Shown: positions 15,396 through 25,281 of the stretch, one piece after another | Numbering within the stretch: position 1 is the first letter of the stretch | Layout of the letters: every line of letters starts with the position of its first letter | Source of the DNA: Maribacter sp. | Lineage (GTDB): Bacteria; Bacteroidota; Bacteroidia; Flavobacteriales; Flavobacteriaceae | Reading direction: 5' to 3' | Length of the DNA: 39,942 nt | Assembly (NCBI GenBank): GCA_020629285.1 | Contig: JAHDDP010000029.1 | Coordinates: 1 to 39,942 of the forward strand | Notes under the pieces: generated by a model | What the model saw: the letters and a program-made list of their open reading frames with translations, nothing else | Database searches by the model: none | Told to the model about the DNA's origin: nothing | Program-made: the position numbers and the translations under genes

Positions 15396-16676
15396 ATGAA
15401 ACTCTGGGATAAAGGATTTAGCACCGATAAAAAGATTGACCACTTCACCGTTGGAAATGATAGAGAATTAGACCTACACTTAGCTAAATATGACATAATA
15501 GCTTCTAAAGCGCATGCTAAAATGCTTGGTAAAATAGGACTGATTTCCCATAAGGAAACTGCAGAGCTAGTAAATGAATTAGACCATATTGCAGCACGTA
15601 TTGAAAAAGGAACTTTTACTATTGAAAATTCCTTTGAGGACATGCATTCTAAAATTGAATACTTGCTTACCTTAAGCCTAGGTGATACAGGTAAAAAAAT
15701 ACATACGGCACGTTCTAGAAACGATCAAGTTCTTGTAGCAATGCACCTATATTTAAAGGACGAATTGACCGAGATCAAGTCGATGACCAAATCGCTTTTC
15801 AATCTTTTACTAGTAAAAGCTCAAGAACATAAGGACGTCATGTTACCTGGATACACGCATTTACAGATTGCAATGCCTTCCTCATTCGGACTATGGTTTT
15901 CAGCCTATGCAGAAAGCTTAATAGATGACCTTTATTTTATTGAAGCAGCTTATAAAGTTGCCGACCAAAACCCTTTAGGCAGTGCCGCTGGTTACGGTAG
16001 TTCTTTTGCCATAGACCGTAGTTATACTACTGAAGAAATGGGTTTTGCAACTATGAAGTATAATGTAGTGGCTGCACAAATGAGTAGAGGAAAAGCGGAG
16101 AAAGCTACTGCCTTTGGTATTGCCAATATTGCCGCGACCTTGTCTAAAATGGCTATGGATATCTGTTTGTATATGAGTCAGAATTTTGATTTTATCTCGT
16201 TCCCAGATGAGTTGACTACAGGTTCTAGCATTATGCCACACAAAAAAAATCCTGATGTTTTTGAATTGGTACGTGGTAAGTGTAATAAGTTACAATCCAT
16301 TCCAAATCAATTGACTTTGGTTATCAATAACCTACCTAGTGGTTACCATAGAGATTTACAATTGGTAAAGGAAATCATCGTTCCTGCCATACAAGATATG
16401 AAAGCTTGTTTAGAGATTTTAACTTTTAGTCTCAAAGAGATTAAAGTAAATGACAGTATTCTAGATGATCCAAAATATGATTACCTATTTAGTGTAGACA
16501 CCCTAAATGAACTGGTACAAAATGGAATGCCATTTAGAGATGCATACAAGAAAATGGGTATGGAAATCAATGAAGGTACATTTACACCAAAAAGAGATAT
16601 TCACCATTCTCATGAAGGTAGTCTTGGTAATCTATGCCTCAAGGAAATTCATGACAAAATGAAAAAGCTTAATTAA
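15396..16676 (+). CDS. argH: Argininosuccinate lyase
   Basis: A 426-residue fumarase/aspartase-superfamily enzyme that splits argininosuccinate into arginine and fumarate. The family signature GSSIMPHKKNP begins at Gly276. The N-terminal segment HTARSRNDQV and the middle LPGYTHLQIAMPSSFG are specific to ArgH. It is somewhat shorter than the usual 450-470 residues, as in other Bacteroidota. It is the last gene of the arginine cluster. Its stop shares the palindrome TTAATTAA (16669-16676) with the stop of the convergent yihY-like gene. Confidence 0.95.
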   Translation: MKLWDKGFSTDKKIDHFTVGNDRELDLHLAKYDIIASKAHAKMLGKIGLISHKETAELVNELDHIAARIEKGTFTIENSFEDMHSKIEYLLTLSLGDTGKKIHTARSRNDQVLVAMHLYLKDELTEIKSMTKSLFNLLLVKAQEHKDVMLPGYTHLQIAMPSSFGLWFSAYAESLIDDLYFIEAAYKVADQNPLGSAAGYGSSFAIDRSYTTEEMGFATMKYNVVAAQMSRGKAEKATAFGIANIAATLSKMAMDICLYMSQNFDFISFPDELTTGSSIMPHKKNPDVFELVRGKCNKLQSIPNQLTLVINNLPSGYHRDLQLVKEIIVPAIQDMKACLEILTFSLKEIKVNDSILDDPKYDYLFSVDTLNELVQNGMPFRDAYKKMGMEINEGTFTPKRDIHHSHEGSLGNLCLKEIHDKMKKLN

Positions 16677-17550
16677 TTTTTACATATTTATCAGAATAAA
16701 TTTTGGTAAACTGAGCTCCAAAGGTGACTATTAAACTAGAATAAGATACCCATAACATTACCAAAATAATACTACCGGCAGCACCATAGGTTGAACCCGG
16801 CTCTGCTTTACCAAAATAGAATGCTAGAGCATATTTACCTATTAAAAATAGTAAAGCCGTTAATGCAGCACCTACCTTAACTGCTTTCCATCTTACATGT
16901 ATGCTTGGTAAATACTTAAACATTGCACCGAACAGCAGATAAATAAAAGTAAGGGATATCACAAGGTCCAATACAAAGCCAAGCTCTAACATACCATCTG
17001 GTAGTAAACGTGAAAGTTGTTTGGAAAATGCTGATAAAAAAGAAGTTAAGGCAAAACTAATCAACAAAAGAAAGCCGAATATAAGAATAAACCCGAATCC
17101 CTTTAAACGCATAAAAAGTGTAGATAATATTTCATTGGTATACCTTGGTTTTGCATTCCATATATCGTTCAAAGCATTTTGCAATTGATAAAATACCCCT
17201 GTAGCACCGTATATCAACACCCCTACACCTAAAATTGCGGCTATGATCGAAGTATTTTCACTACCGCTATCCGCTACCATTTCTTGAATAGATTGCGCTG
17301 TCTCCGGACCCATGGCAGATGAGATTTCAGCAAACAATTCTCCCCGAACTATTTCTTTTCCCCAAATACCGCCTACCAATTCCATGATTAAAATAAGAAG
17401 CCCAGGAAGTGAAAGTATAGCATAATACGCAATAACCGCACTAACTTGAAAAGGTTCTTTCTCCATCCATAAATTATAAGTTTTCATTAATAATTTAGGT
17501 AAATGAGGGAGTCTGAATATATTATTGTTTTCCGATGTTTCAGTAGCCAT
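16669..17550 (-). CDS. YihY/BrkB-family membrane protein
   Basis: A 293-residue protein with about six membrane segments. Visible family features are AVIAYYAILSLPGLLILIME at the start of the membrane domain, GVLIYGATGVFYQLQNALNDIW (spread over residues about 113-134) and the late YGAAGSIILVMLWVSYSSLI. YihY/BrkB proteins are inner-membrane proteins once annotated as ribonuclease BN; their function is not settled. It converges with argH, overlapping by 8 bp, and is divergent from the giant adhesin. The upstream region shows only a weak TACATTTA (-7 like) box near 17574-17581. Confidence 0.88.
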   Translation of the reverse strand: MATETSENNNIFRLPHLPKLLMKTYNLWMEKEPFQVSAVIAYYAILSLPGLLILIMELVGGIWGKEIVRGELFAEISSAMGPETAQSIQEMVADSGSENTSIIAAILGVGVLIYGATGVFYQLQNALNDIWNAKPRYTNEILSTLFMRLKGFGFILIFGFLLLISFALTSFLSAFSKQLSRLLPDGMLELGFVLDLVISLTFIYLLFGAMFKYLPSIHVRWKAVKVGAALTALLFLIGKYALAFYFGKAEPGSTYGAAGSIILVMLWVSYSSLIVTFGAQFTKIYSDKYVKIN

Positions 17551-17784
17551 TAAATATGGTTTATATCTTCTTTTAAATGTACTGAATACGCAATTTGAAC
17601 TGTAATCCTATCAAAAAAAATACTAGCTCTTAAAAACGCATACCGAAATCAAAATCAGATGATTTTAAATTATTTAAACAGAGAATTGTCCTACACAACT
17701 AATTATTACCTGTTCACAACAATTAATTTTAACGTTTGTAATTCATCTACATATTTGATGAACACACTTGATCAAACCAACAGC

Positions 17785-20700
17785 ATGTCATTTTTTAAAA
17801 AGAGTATCACCCTTTTTCTTTTATTTTTAAGCGTTAATCTTTTTGCCCAGACTACCCCTATACCCGACGGAAATTTCGAGCAGTTTTTGGTAGATGCGGG
17901 CATTGACACCAATGGTGTTAATGGAAATATTTTAGACGTAGACGCTGAAGGTGTTACCAACCTTAATATTTCAAGAAATGATATTCTCGATGTAAGCGGA
18001 CTAGAAGCTTTTGTAAATTTGATTACGCTAAACTTAGGTCAAAATCAATTACCGACAATACCATTAAACACACTTACATTACTTGAAGAATTAAATTTTG
18101 CTAGAAATATAGCTTTAACTTCTTTAGATTTATCACAAAACCTAGAACTCCGGGAATTAGTTTTTAACAATGACCTTGGACCACCTCTACTTACCACTTT
18201 AGACCTTTCCAACAACACTAAATTAGAAAACCTTAATGTAAGAACAGTAAGAAGCATTACGTCATTAACATTACCTGTCACATCAACCCTAACCGATATT
18301 TATGTAGCAAACCTAAGTGTTCCAACAATTGATCTTTCCCAATTAACGGGAGATTTTAATTTTAGAATTGTGGGTAGCGATGTTTTTGTTACAATCATAT
18401 ACCCTAACAAAAGAGATGCCCTTAAAAATTTAGAATTAAGTAGTATAAATTTTACTACCGTTGATATTTCTGAAATGATTGGATTAGAGCGCTTTGGACT
18501 GTCTTCTACAAACACTGAAGAAATTATACTTCCTTCAACTTCAACTTTAACAAGAGTCAATATTTCCGGTCATGAATTAGCTCCTACAACATCATTTGCA
18601 TCTGTACCTGAATTAACCTATTTAAATATTACCAACAAAAGAGACGCTGTACCCTTGGAGATAGATATCTCTCAAAATCTAGAATTAACCAATTTAAGCC
18701 TTTCTAGGAATAATATGGTGAACTTAGATATAAGTCAAAACACAAAGCTCACGAACTTAGATGTAAACACAAATAACTTAACAAGTATAGACGTTTCACA
18801 AAATTTATTATTGGAAGACTTAGACGTAAGTTCCAATCAATTACCTGTTCTTGATGTGCAAGTAAATACCGAACTAACACGACTCGAAGCTAACAATAAT
18901 CTTCTTCCATCCATCAATTTAACCCAAAATACCTTACTCAGATATCTATATCTTGGCTTTAACCAGCTACCCAATTTAGACATCACCCAAAACTCAGCAT
19001 TATCGATACTTGCCATAAATAATAACCTGTTTACAGGCTCCGGTTTGGATCTAAGCCAAAATGTGGAGTTGTTCAGCATGAATATTTCCAATAATCAAGT
19101 GGAGACCTTGGATTTCTCAAATACTGTCATGAGGAATTTAAATATATCTTACAACATATTTCCAGGAAATCAAGTACTAAATGATTTTTATGCTAAAATA
19201 GAAACTAGAGGAACTTTAAGCGATGTGGTTTTTCGAGCCAACAACAATCTATTAACAGGAGCTATACCCGACTTTTATGCTATATATACGAATAACGACC
19301 CTAGTACTACTCAACATAGACGGTGGTGGTTTAATATAGAAAACAATTATTTCCATTTTGGAGATTTTGAGAATCAACATGTAAACCTTGTTAGCCTATT
19401 AAGTACACAATCCATTGGTCCATCAGCAGATGTAGTAATGAAAGACTATACCTACGCCCCTCAAGCGAAGGTCAATACAATTGAATCCCTAGCGGCAGAT
19501 GCAGGTGACGACCTCATCTTGACCACAACCGTACGTGGATCTCAAAACCATTACAAATGGTTTAAAGATGGAATAGAGATACCAGATGCACCAGATGCGC
19601 CAAACTTAATATTGAACGATATAGATACTTGTGACGATGGAGTTTATTATGCTGAGATCACAAGTGATCTAGTTCCGTTTGAAAACGCAAATGCGCCTGG
19701 AACTAACGGTAAAAATTTGTTGTTAGTAAGAAACGATATCACTTTAACGGTAAATGCAACTAAGGAATGTGTGACGCTGGCAAATCCCATTAATGGCGCT
19801 ACAGAAGTTCCCATTAATACTGGTATCGAATGGAACGATAATGCAGGTGCTTGTGGTTATAAAATAACTGTGACAAATGTTGATACCGGTAATCCTATTC
19901 AATACGGCGGTAATCCTATTACTAATTTAGATGTGGGCGATGTTACCTTGTTCAATTTTGACGCAGACCTTCCAAACAATACGGTAATATCCGTTCGTAT
20001 TACGCCATACTTTGAAGATGGAGACTTTGGCGGATGCATAACAGAATCGTTTACAACCAATGCAACCACTGTAGCTACCGAATGTACCACTCTAAATTAT
20101 CCAAGAAATAATGATGTAAACGTACCTGTTGACTTAAGCAGCATTTCTTGGAATCCGGCAAATGCCGCAGACAGCTATAAATTAACGATAACTTCAACCA
20201 GTGGCACGAACGATATACCTGAAACCAATGTCGGCAATGTACTTACTTATCCATTTACGCAAGAATTTCAGGAAGGCGATGTAGTTACGGTGTCAATAAC
20301 ACCAACTAACTCTTTGGGCGATGCCACATGTTCATCTGAAACCTTTACTATTCAAAGCACCGGACCTCAATCACCTATGTGTACAACCTTAATAAGCCCT
20401 GCTAACAACGCAACGAATATTGCATTGGACACAAGTCTTGAATGGAATGAAATCGCAAATGCAGATGGGTATAAACTTACCGTTACAGCAAATAGTAGTA
20501 CCGCTAACAATGTAACCGAACTAGATATTACATCGGGCAACACCTATGACTTTCCAAACGATTTCGAAGAAGGCGAGACCGTTACGGTAACCATTGCACC
20601 TTACGGTGTAGGTGGCCAAACAAATTGCCTATCTGAAAGTTTTACTATCAAATCTAGACCTATTTGCACCAGTTTAATAAGTCCGTTAAACGGCGCTAAC

Positions 20701-23256
20701 GATGTTGCGGTAGACACAAATTTAGAATGGGAAGCCGTTGCTAATGCCAATGGTTATATAATAACTGTTGATGGTAGCATTAGCAATATAAACAATGTCA
20801 GTGAACTAGATATTACATTAGGTAATAGTTATGATTTTAGCGACGATTTTGAGCCAGGAGAAACCGTTACCGTTACCATAACACCATACAATGAAATTGG
20901 TGAAGCCATTGGTTGCACATCTGAAAATTTTACAATTAAACCACTTCCACTATGTACTATCTTATCAGAACCTTTAAACAATGACACTAATGTTGCCGTA
21001 GACACTTCTATTGAGTGGAATGCAGTTGCTAATGCCGATGGTTACCTAGTAACAGTTATTGGCAGTAATAGCACTGCAAACAATATGACGGATTTTGAAA
21101 TTACATCAGGTACATCCTTTGATTTTATAAATGATTTCATTCAAGGTGAAACTGTTACAGTGACTATTAAACCCTACAATAATAATGGTGAAGCCATGGG
21201 TTGCAGTTCTGAAAGTTTTACAATTATACCACCACCGGTACCTTCTTGTACTACGCTTGTCTCTCCTCTCAATAATGCAGCAAATGTAGATATCGACACA
21301 AATATTAATTGGAATACCGTTGCCAACGCAACTGGTTACAAATTAACAATTACAGCAAGTGAGAGTACCGTTAACAATTTAAACGAAGTTGATGTTATTG
21401 CAACCTCTTATGATTTTACGAACGACTTTATACAAGGCGAAACCGTTACGGTGACCATAAAACCTTTTAATAGCACTGGCGAAGCAATAGGATGCTCTAC
21501 TGAAACATTTACAATTAAACCAGTACCCGATTGTACAAATTTAAGCACGCCTGTAAATGGAGATAACCAAGTTGAAACAAACACCTCTATTTCATGGAAC
21601 GCAGTGAGCGATGCCATTGGTTATTTCGTAACTGTTGAAGCCAGCACAAGTACTGTCAACAATTTTACCGATCGTAAAATCATAGGTACTTCTTTAGATT
21701 TTGATAATGATTTTACACAAGGCGAAACGGTTGCGGTTACCATAACTCCATACAATGAATCCGGCAGCACTATTGGTTGTACTACCGAAACGTTCACAAT
21801 TGTGGATATACCACCTTGCACGAACCTAATTTCACCTGCAAATGGCGATTTGGATGTTGCCATAAATACAGGTTTAGAATGGGCAGTAGTACCTGAGGCC
21901 GCTGGCTACATATTATCTGTCAATGCAACTAAAAGCAATACCAACAACAGTACCGAATTAGATATCACCAATGGGAACACTTATAATTTTACAGACAATT
22001 TTGAACAAGGTGAAATAGTAACAGTTTTAATAAAACCATATAACAATGCTGGAGAAGCCTTAGGCTGTACCACTGAAAGTTTCACCATCAAATCTGTACC
22101 CAGCTGCACAACTTTGGTTTCTCCCAGAGATAACGACGTAAGAGCAGAAGTAAGCGAAATTACATGGAACGAAATTGCCGATGCTGACGGATACAGACTA
22201 ACGATTACAAGCAGCAATGGAACTGCAAACAATGTTACAGATTTAGAAGTTTTTGATACCATTTATACTTTCTCCAATGAATTTAATATGGGAGAGACTG
22301 TAACCGTTACTATTATTCCGTTCAATGAGGTTGGAAATGCAGAAGGTTGCTTTTCTGAAAACTTTACGATCAGACCACTACCTACTTGTACCGGTTTAAT
22401 AGCTTCATTACAAAATGCAGAAGATGTTGCCGTTACCACGGGTATTGAATGGGAGCCCGCTACTGATGCAGACGGATACCGAATTTCAGTTGGCACCACT
22501 ATGAACGGTACCGACATTGTCAATAATGAGGATGTAGCTTCGTTAACGAGTTATATTTTATCTGAAAATCTTCCTTCCGAGACTACAATCTATGTTAGCG
22601 TTGTACCTTACAATTCTTCTGGTATAGCAGAAAACTGTAATTCTGACAGCTTTACTACCGAAACAATCGCACCTGATTGTGCAATTTTAATTAGTCCTGC
22701 AAACGGTGAGACCAACGTTCCCCTAGAAAGCACTATTACTTGGGATGAAGTTGAAAAAACAGATGGTTACAGACTTTCGATTGGTACATCACCAGAAGCG
22801 AATGATATCTTAGATACTATTGATATGGGCATGGCTACCAGTTACACCCATGAAGAAGAATTTCCTTTTGACACTGAAATATATGTTACCATTACATCTT
22901 ACAATAGTGCCGGTGATGCTATAGAATGTGAACTACAATCGTTTACCACACTGATTCCTGAAGACGATACCAAATACGGATTCTCACCTGACGGCGATGG
23001 TATTAACGAATATTGGCATATTGAAAACATAGATATTTATCCAGTAAACACCGTAAGTATTTATAACCGGTGGGGAGATATGGTCTTTAAGATTGAAAAT
23101 TATGATAATGCCACTAACGTTTTCTCTGGTAATGCCAACATGAAGACCCAACTAGGCGCAGACCGATTACCAGAGGGTACTTACTTCTTTAACATTCAAA
23201 TAGCGGGTGAAACTATTTTAAGAAAAACACAAGGTTTCCTTGTTTTAAAGCGATAA
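17785..23256 (+). CDS. Giant LRR/Ig/fn3-repeat T9SS type-B adhesin
   Basis: A secreted protein of about 1823 residues. The start is set at ATG 17785 because the signal peptide MSFFKKSITLFLLFLSVNLF-AQ follows at once; the longer frame from 17659 adds 42 non-signal residues. Domains: leucine-rich repeats (about 45-510, many LDISQN-type units), one Ig-like domain (about 570-660), and eleven fn3-like repeats of about 90-100 residues (about 661-1725). Each fn3-like repeat opens with C-x-x-L and most end GC-x-x-E-x-FT. A CHU_C/gliding-type C-terminal domain starting YGFSPDGDGINEYW (about 1731-1823) marks type IX export. PorP/SprF follows 6 bp later. Adhesion is inferred. Confidence 0.9.
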   Translation: MSFFKKSITLFLLFLSVNLFAQTTPIPDGNFEQFLVDAGIDTNGVNGNILDVDAEGVTNLNISRNDILDVSGLEAFVNLITLNLGQNQLPTIPLNTLTLLEELNFARNIALTSLDLSQNLELRELVFNNDLGPPLLTTLDLSNNTKLENLNVRTVRSITSLTLPVTSTLTDIYVANLSVPTIDLSQLTGDFNFRIVGSDVFVTIIYPNKRDALKNLELSSINFTTVDISEMIGLERFGLSSTNTEEIILPSTSTLTRVNISGHELAPTTSFASVPELTYLNITNKRDAVPLEIDISQNLELTNLSLSRNNMVNLDISQNTKLTNLDVNTNNLTSIDVSQNLLLEDLDVSSNQLPVLDVQVNTELTRLEANNNLLPSINLTQNTLLRYLYLGFNQLPNLDITQNSALSILAINNNLFTGSGLDLSQNVELFSMNISNNQVETLDFSNTVMRNLNISYNIFPGNQVLNDFYAKIETRGTLSDVVFRANNNLLTGAIPDFYAIYTNNDPSTTQHRRWWFNIENNYFHFGDFENQHVNLVSLLSTQSIGPSADVVMKDYTYAPQAKVNTIESLAADAGDDLILTTTVRGSQNHYKWFKDGIEIPDAPDAPNLILNDIDTCDDGVYYAEITSDLVPFENANAPGTNGKNLLLVRNDITLTVNATKECVTLANPINGATEVPINTGIEWNDNAGACGYKITVTNVDTGNPIQYGGNPITNLDVGDVTLFNFDADLPNNTVISVRITPYFEDGDFGGCITESFTTNATTVATECTTLNYPRNNDVNVPVDLSSISWNPANAADSYKLTITSTSGTNDIPETNVGNVLTYPFTQEFQEGDVVTVSITPTNSLGDATCSSETFTIQSTGPQSPMCTTLISPANNATNIALDTSLEWNEIANADGYKLTVTANSSTANNVTELDITSGNTYDFPNDFEEGETVTVTIAPYGVGGQTNCLSESFTIKSRPICTSLISPLNGANDVAVDTNLEWEAVANANGYIITVDGSISNINNVSELDITLGNSYDFSDDFEPGETVTVTITPYNEIGEAIGCTSENFTIKPLPLCTILSEPLNNDTNVAVDTSIEWNAVANADGYLVTVIGSNSTANNMTDFEITSGTSFDFINDFIQGETVTVTIKPYNNNGEAMGCSSESFTIIPPPVPSCTTLVSPLNNAANVDIDTNINWNTVANATGYKLTITASESTVNNLNEVDVIATSYDFTNDFIQGETVTVTIKPFNSTGEAIGCSTETFTIKPVPDCTNLSTPVNGDNQVETNTSISWNAVSDAIGYFVTVEASTSTVNNFTDRKIIGTSLDFDNDFTQGETVAVTITPYNESGSTIGCTTETFTIVDIPPCTNLISPANGDLDVAINTGLEWAVVPEAAGYILSVNATKSNTNNSTELDITNGNTYNFTDNFEQGEIVTVLIKPYNNAGEALGCTTESFTIKSVPSCTTLVSPRDNDVRAEVSEITWNEIADADGYRLTITSSNGTANNVTDLEVFDTIYTFSNEFNMGETVTVTIIPFNEVGNAEGCFSENFTIRPLPTCTGLIASLQNAEDVAVTTGIEWEPATDADGYRISVGTTMNGTDIVNNEDVASLTSYILSENLPSETTIYVSVVPYNSSGIAENCNSDSFTTETIAPDCAILISPANGETNVPLESTITWDEVEKTDGYRLSIGTSPEANDILDTIDMGMATSYTHEEEFPFDTEIYVTITSYNSAGDAIECELQSFTTLIPEDDTKYGFSPDGDGINEYWHIENIDIYPVNTVSIYNRWGDMVFKIENYDNATNVFSGNANMKTQLGADRLPEGTYFFNIQIAGETILRKTQGFLVLKR

Positions 23257-23262
23257 AATAAC

Positions 23263-24189
23263 ATGCAAAATTTATATAGACATATCACTTTTATAGCGTT
23301 CATATTTCTTGTTTCGTTTTCCAATTTAAAGGCGCAACAAACTCCAAGTTTTTCTGAGTACAATTACAATCCGTACTTAATAAATTCGGCTTTTGCAGGG
23401 CTTGCCCCAAGTGCCGAAATAGGTATAAGTAATACAGGCACTTTCAATCAATTTGAAGGTAGTCCTAAAAGCTTTGCCCTAAGTTTTCATTCTCCGTTCA
23501 ATAGGGGTAAAATCGGCTTGGGAGCTGGTTTAATTAGAGATGAAGTTGGTGTTACCACTTCTACCAATGCTTTTGCTACGTATTCTTATAAAATCTTTTT
23601 CGACACCAAAAAGAATAGACCGTATTGGCAGTTATACACTCCAAATTCAATATCATTTTCGATATCACCCGGGGTACAGCAATACCAAGATAATTTACTG
23701 GAACTTGGTATTATGGACGACCCTAACTTTGCCATGAACATTAATGCTACCATACCTACTGTAGGACTTGGTTTTTTATTGAACTTAGCAGATGTATATG
23801 TAGGCTTCTCCACGCCAAATGTAATTGGAGATATGCTAGTATCTGATGATAATGTAGAAATCAATGTGCCTTATTACGGATATTTGGGTTATCGATTTTT
23901 CTCTAGTAGGTTTGAAGATTTAATGATCAAGCCCAACCTATTATTAAAGTATGAAAATGGGGCGCCTTTTCAGCTAGACATGAATATTTCGGTCAGTTAT
24001 AGAAATAAATTTGAACTTGGAACAGGTTACAGAACCAATTCCTCTATAAATCTGTTGGCGGGAGTTTATCTTTTCAAAAACATTAGAGCTATTTACAGTT
24101 ATAATGTAGCAACAAATGATTCTCCTTTAGGAAATACCCATGGTATTATTGCTACCTATCGTTTTGGAGAAGGCTTTAGTAGAGACTAG
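23263..24189 (+). CDS. PorP/SprF-family T9SS outer-membrane protein
   Basis: A 308-residue protein with a signal peptide (MQNLYRHITFIAFIFLVSF..., cleavage near KAQ-QTPSF). The mature start, PSFSEYNYNPYLINSAFAGL, is the PorP/SprF family hallmark (repeated in form YnPyliNPA). The remainder is amphipathic beta-strand, as expected for an outer-membrane beta-barrel. In Flavobacterium johnsoniae, SprF is needed for secretion of the adjacent adhesin SprB, and paralogues sit beside other type-B substrates. The 6-bp spacing here implies this one serves the giant adhesin. Its stop shares CTAG with the stop of the convergent peptidase gene. Confidence 0.92.
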   Translation: MQNLYRHITFIAFIFLVSFSNLKAQQTPSFSEYNYNPYLINSAFAGLAPSAEIGISNTGTFNQFEGSPKSFALSFHSPFNRGKIGLGAGLIRDEVGVTTSTNAFATYSYKIFFDTKKNRPYWQLYTPNSISFSISPGVQQYQDNLLELGIMDDPNFAMNINATIPTVGLGFLLNLADVYVGFSTPNVIGDMLVSDDNVEINVPYYGYLGYRFFSSRFEDLMIKPNLLLKYENGAPFQLDMNISVSYRNKFELGTGYRTNSSINLLAGVYLFKNIRAIYSYNVATNDSPLGNTHGIIATYRFGEGFSRD

Positions 24190-25247
24190 ACCTTTCTCAA
24201 TAAGTTATGAATGAATTCTAATTTTCTTTCAACGGGTTTTGAAATTATAAATGGATAAGGGTCATCTTCTCCCAAAGAGCGGTTCATACTATTCAAAGTG
24301 AACAGTAAAGGTATACCGGTATTCATTACTTTCTCAAAATTGATTTCTTTATAAGGATCAAAACCAGCGTTCATTTTTAAGCTTTTCTTAGCCGTAATTC
24401 TCGGATTTGATTTGAGTCCGAAATTATAGGCCGTTTCCAAAACATCCGTAAGGTGTAAATAATGCGACCATGTTTCAGCCCAATCTTCCCATGGGTGAGA
24501 TGAGGCATACTTACTAATAAAACTTTGTTGCCAATTCAATTTTGGACCATTTTTATAATGATTGCCCAATGCATTTGCATACGACGCTGATTCATCGCCA
24601 AAAATGCTTCTAAATTCCGCTAAAACATCCGGATTATCACGAATGAGCAAATCCCAAAAATAATGCCCCACTTCATGCCTAAAGTGACCAAGCAATGTTC
24701 TATAACGCTCTGCCATTTGCTGCTTTACTTGCTCACGAACAACAGGGTCTGCTTCATCTATCATAAGGGTAATTACACCATCTGCATGCCCCGTTTTTAA
24801 ATCTTTTGAACCTTCTGGCAAATCATCCTTTGCTAAAAAATCAAAACAAAAACCTTTCGCATCATCTACCGTTTTACTGATCACTGGCAATCTAAAACGC
24901 AAAAGCTGGTATACCAATCTATGCTTGGCAACCTCTATGTGTTTCCACTTTTCGAGGTTATCTTCATCTAAAAGGTGCGGAATTGTTCTATTTAGGGTGC
25001 AGGCAAGGCAGAATTTTCGTCCATTTGATATATCAACAAGCCAATTACAGACCTTATGACCATAGTTCTCACAATATTCATAGGTTTTTCCATCTAGCGC
25101 ATTCACTTGCCATTTTGTGGCGTCTGGAGCTAATGAAACTATTTTATTATAATATGAGGAATAACCCAGTTTAAAACCACAGTTTAAACAAATATTGTTC
25201 TCAAAAACAACGGTGTTTTTACAATTGGTACATTGAAATAATTTCAT
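24186..25247 (-). CDS. Zinc-ribbon plus putative zinc metallopeptidase (Peptidase_Mx type)
   Basis: A 353-residue cytoplasmic protein. The N-terminus has a zinc ribbon, Cys6-x2-Cys9 and Cys20-x2-Cys23, with more paired cysteines at Cys59/67 and Cys80/83. The catalytic zincin motif is HEVGH at residues 191-195, followed by YFWDLL. A late segment HPWEDWAETWSHYLH may supply the third ligand. This fits the uncharacterised family with PF10005-type zinc ribbon and Peptidase_Mx domains, as I recall it. No substrate is known. It is the last gene of the minus-strand mevalonate-side group, 34 bp after the pseudouridine synthase. Confidence 0.82.
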   Translation of the reverse strand: MKLFQCTNCKNTVVFENNICLNCGFKLGYSSYYNKIVSLAPDATKWQVNALDGKTYEYCENYGHKVCNWLVDISNGRKFCLACTLNRTIPHLLDEDNLEKWKHIEVAKHRLVYQLLRFRLPVISKTVDDAKGFCFDFLAKDDLPEGSKDLKTGHADGVITLMIDEADPVVREQVKQQMAERYRTLLGHFRHEVGHYFWDLLIRDNPDVLAEFRSIFGDESASYANALGNHYKNGPKLNWQQSFISKYASSHPWEDWAETWSHYLHLTDVLETAYNFGLKSNPRITAKKSLKMNAGFDPYKEINFEKVMNTGIPLLFTLNSMNRSLGEDDPYPFIISKPVERKLEFIHNLLRKV

Positions 25248-25281
25248 ATCCTAAAGTCTTTTAATAGACTAGGACTAGGTG

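Noticed and set aside
17659..17784. 42-residue N-terminal extension of the giant adhesin
   Set aside because: It would place the signal peptide internally; ATG 17785 starts directly at the signal peptide.
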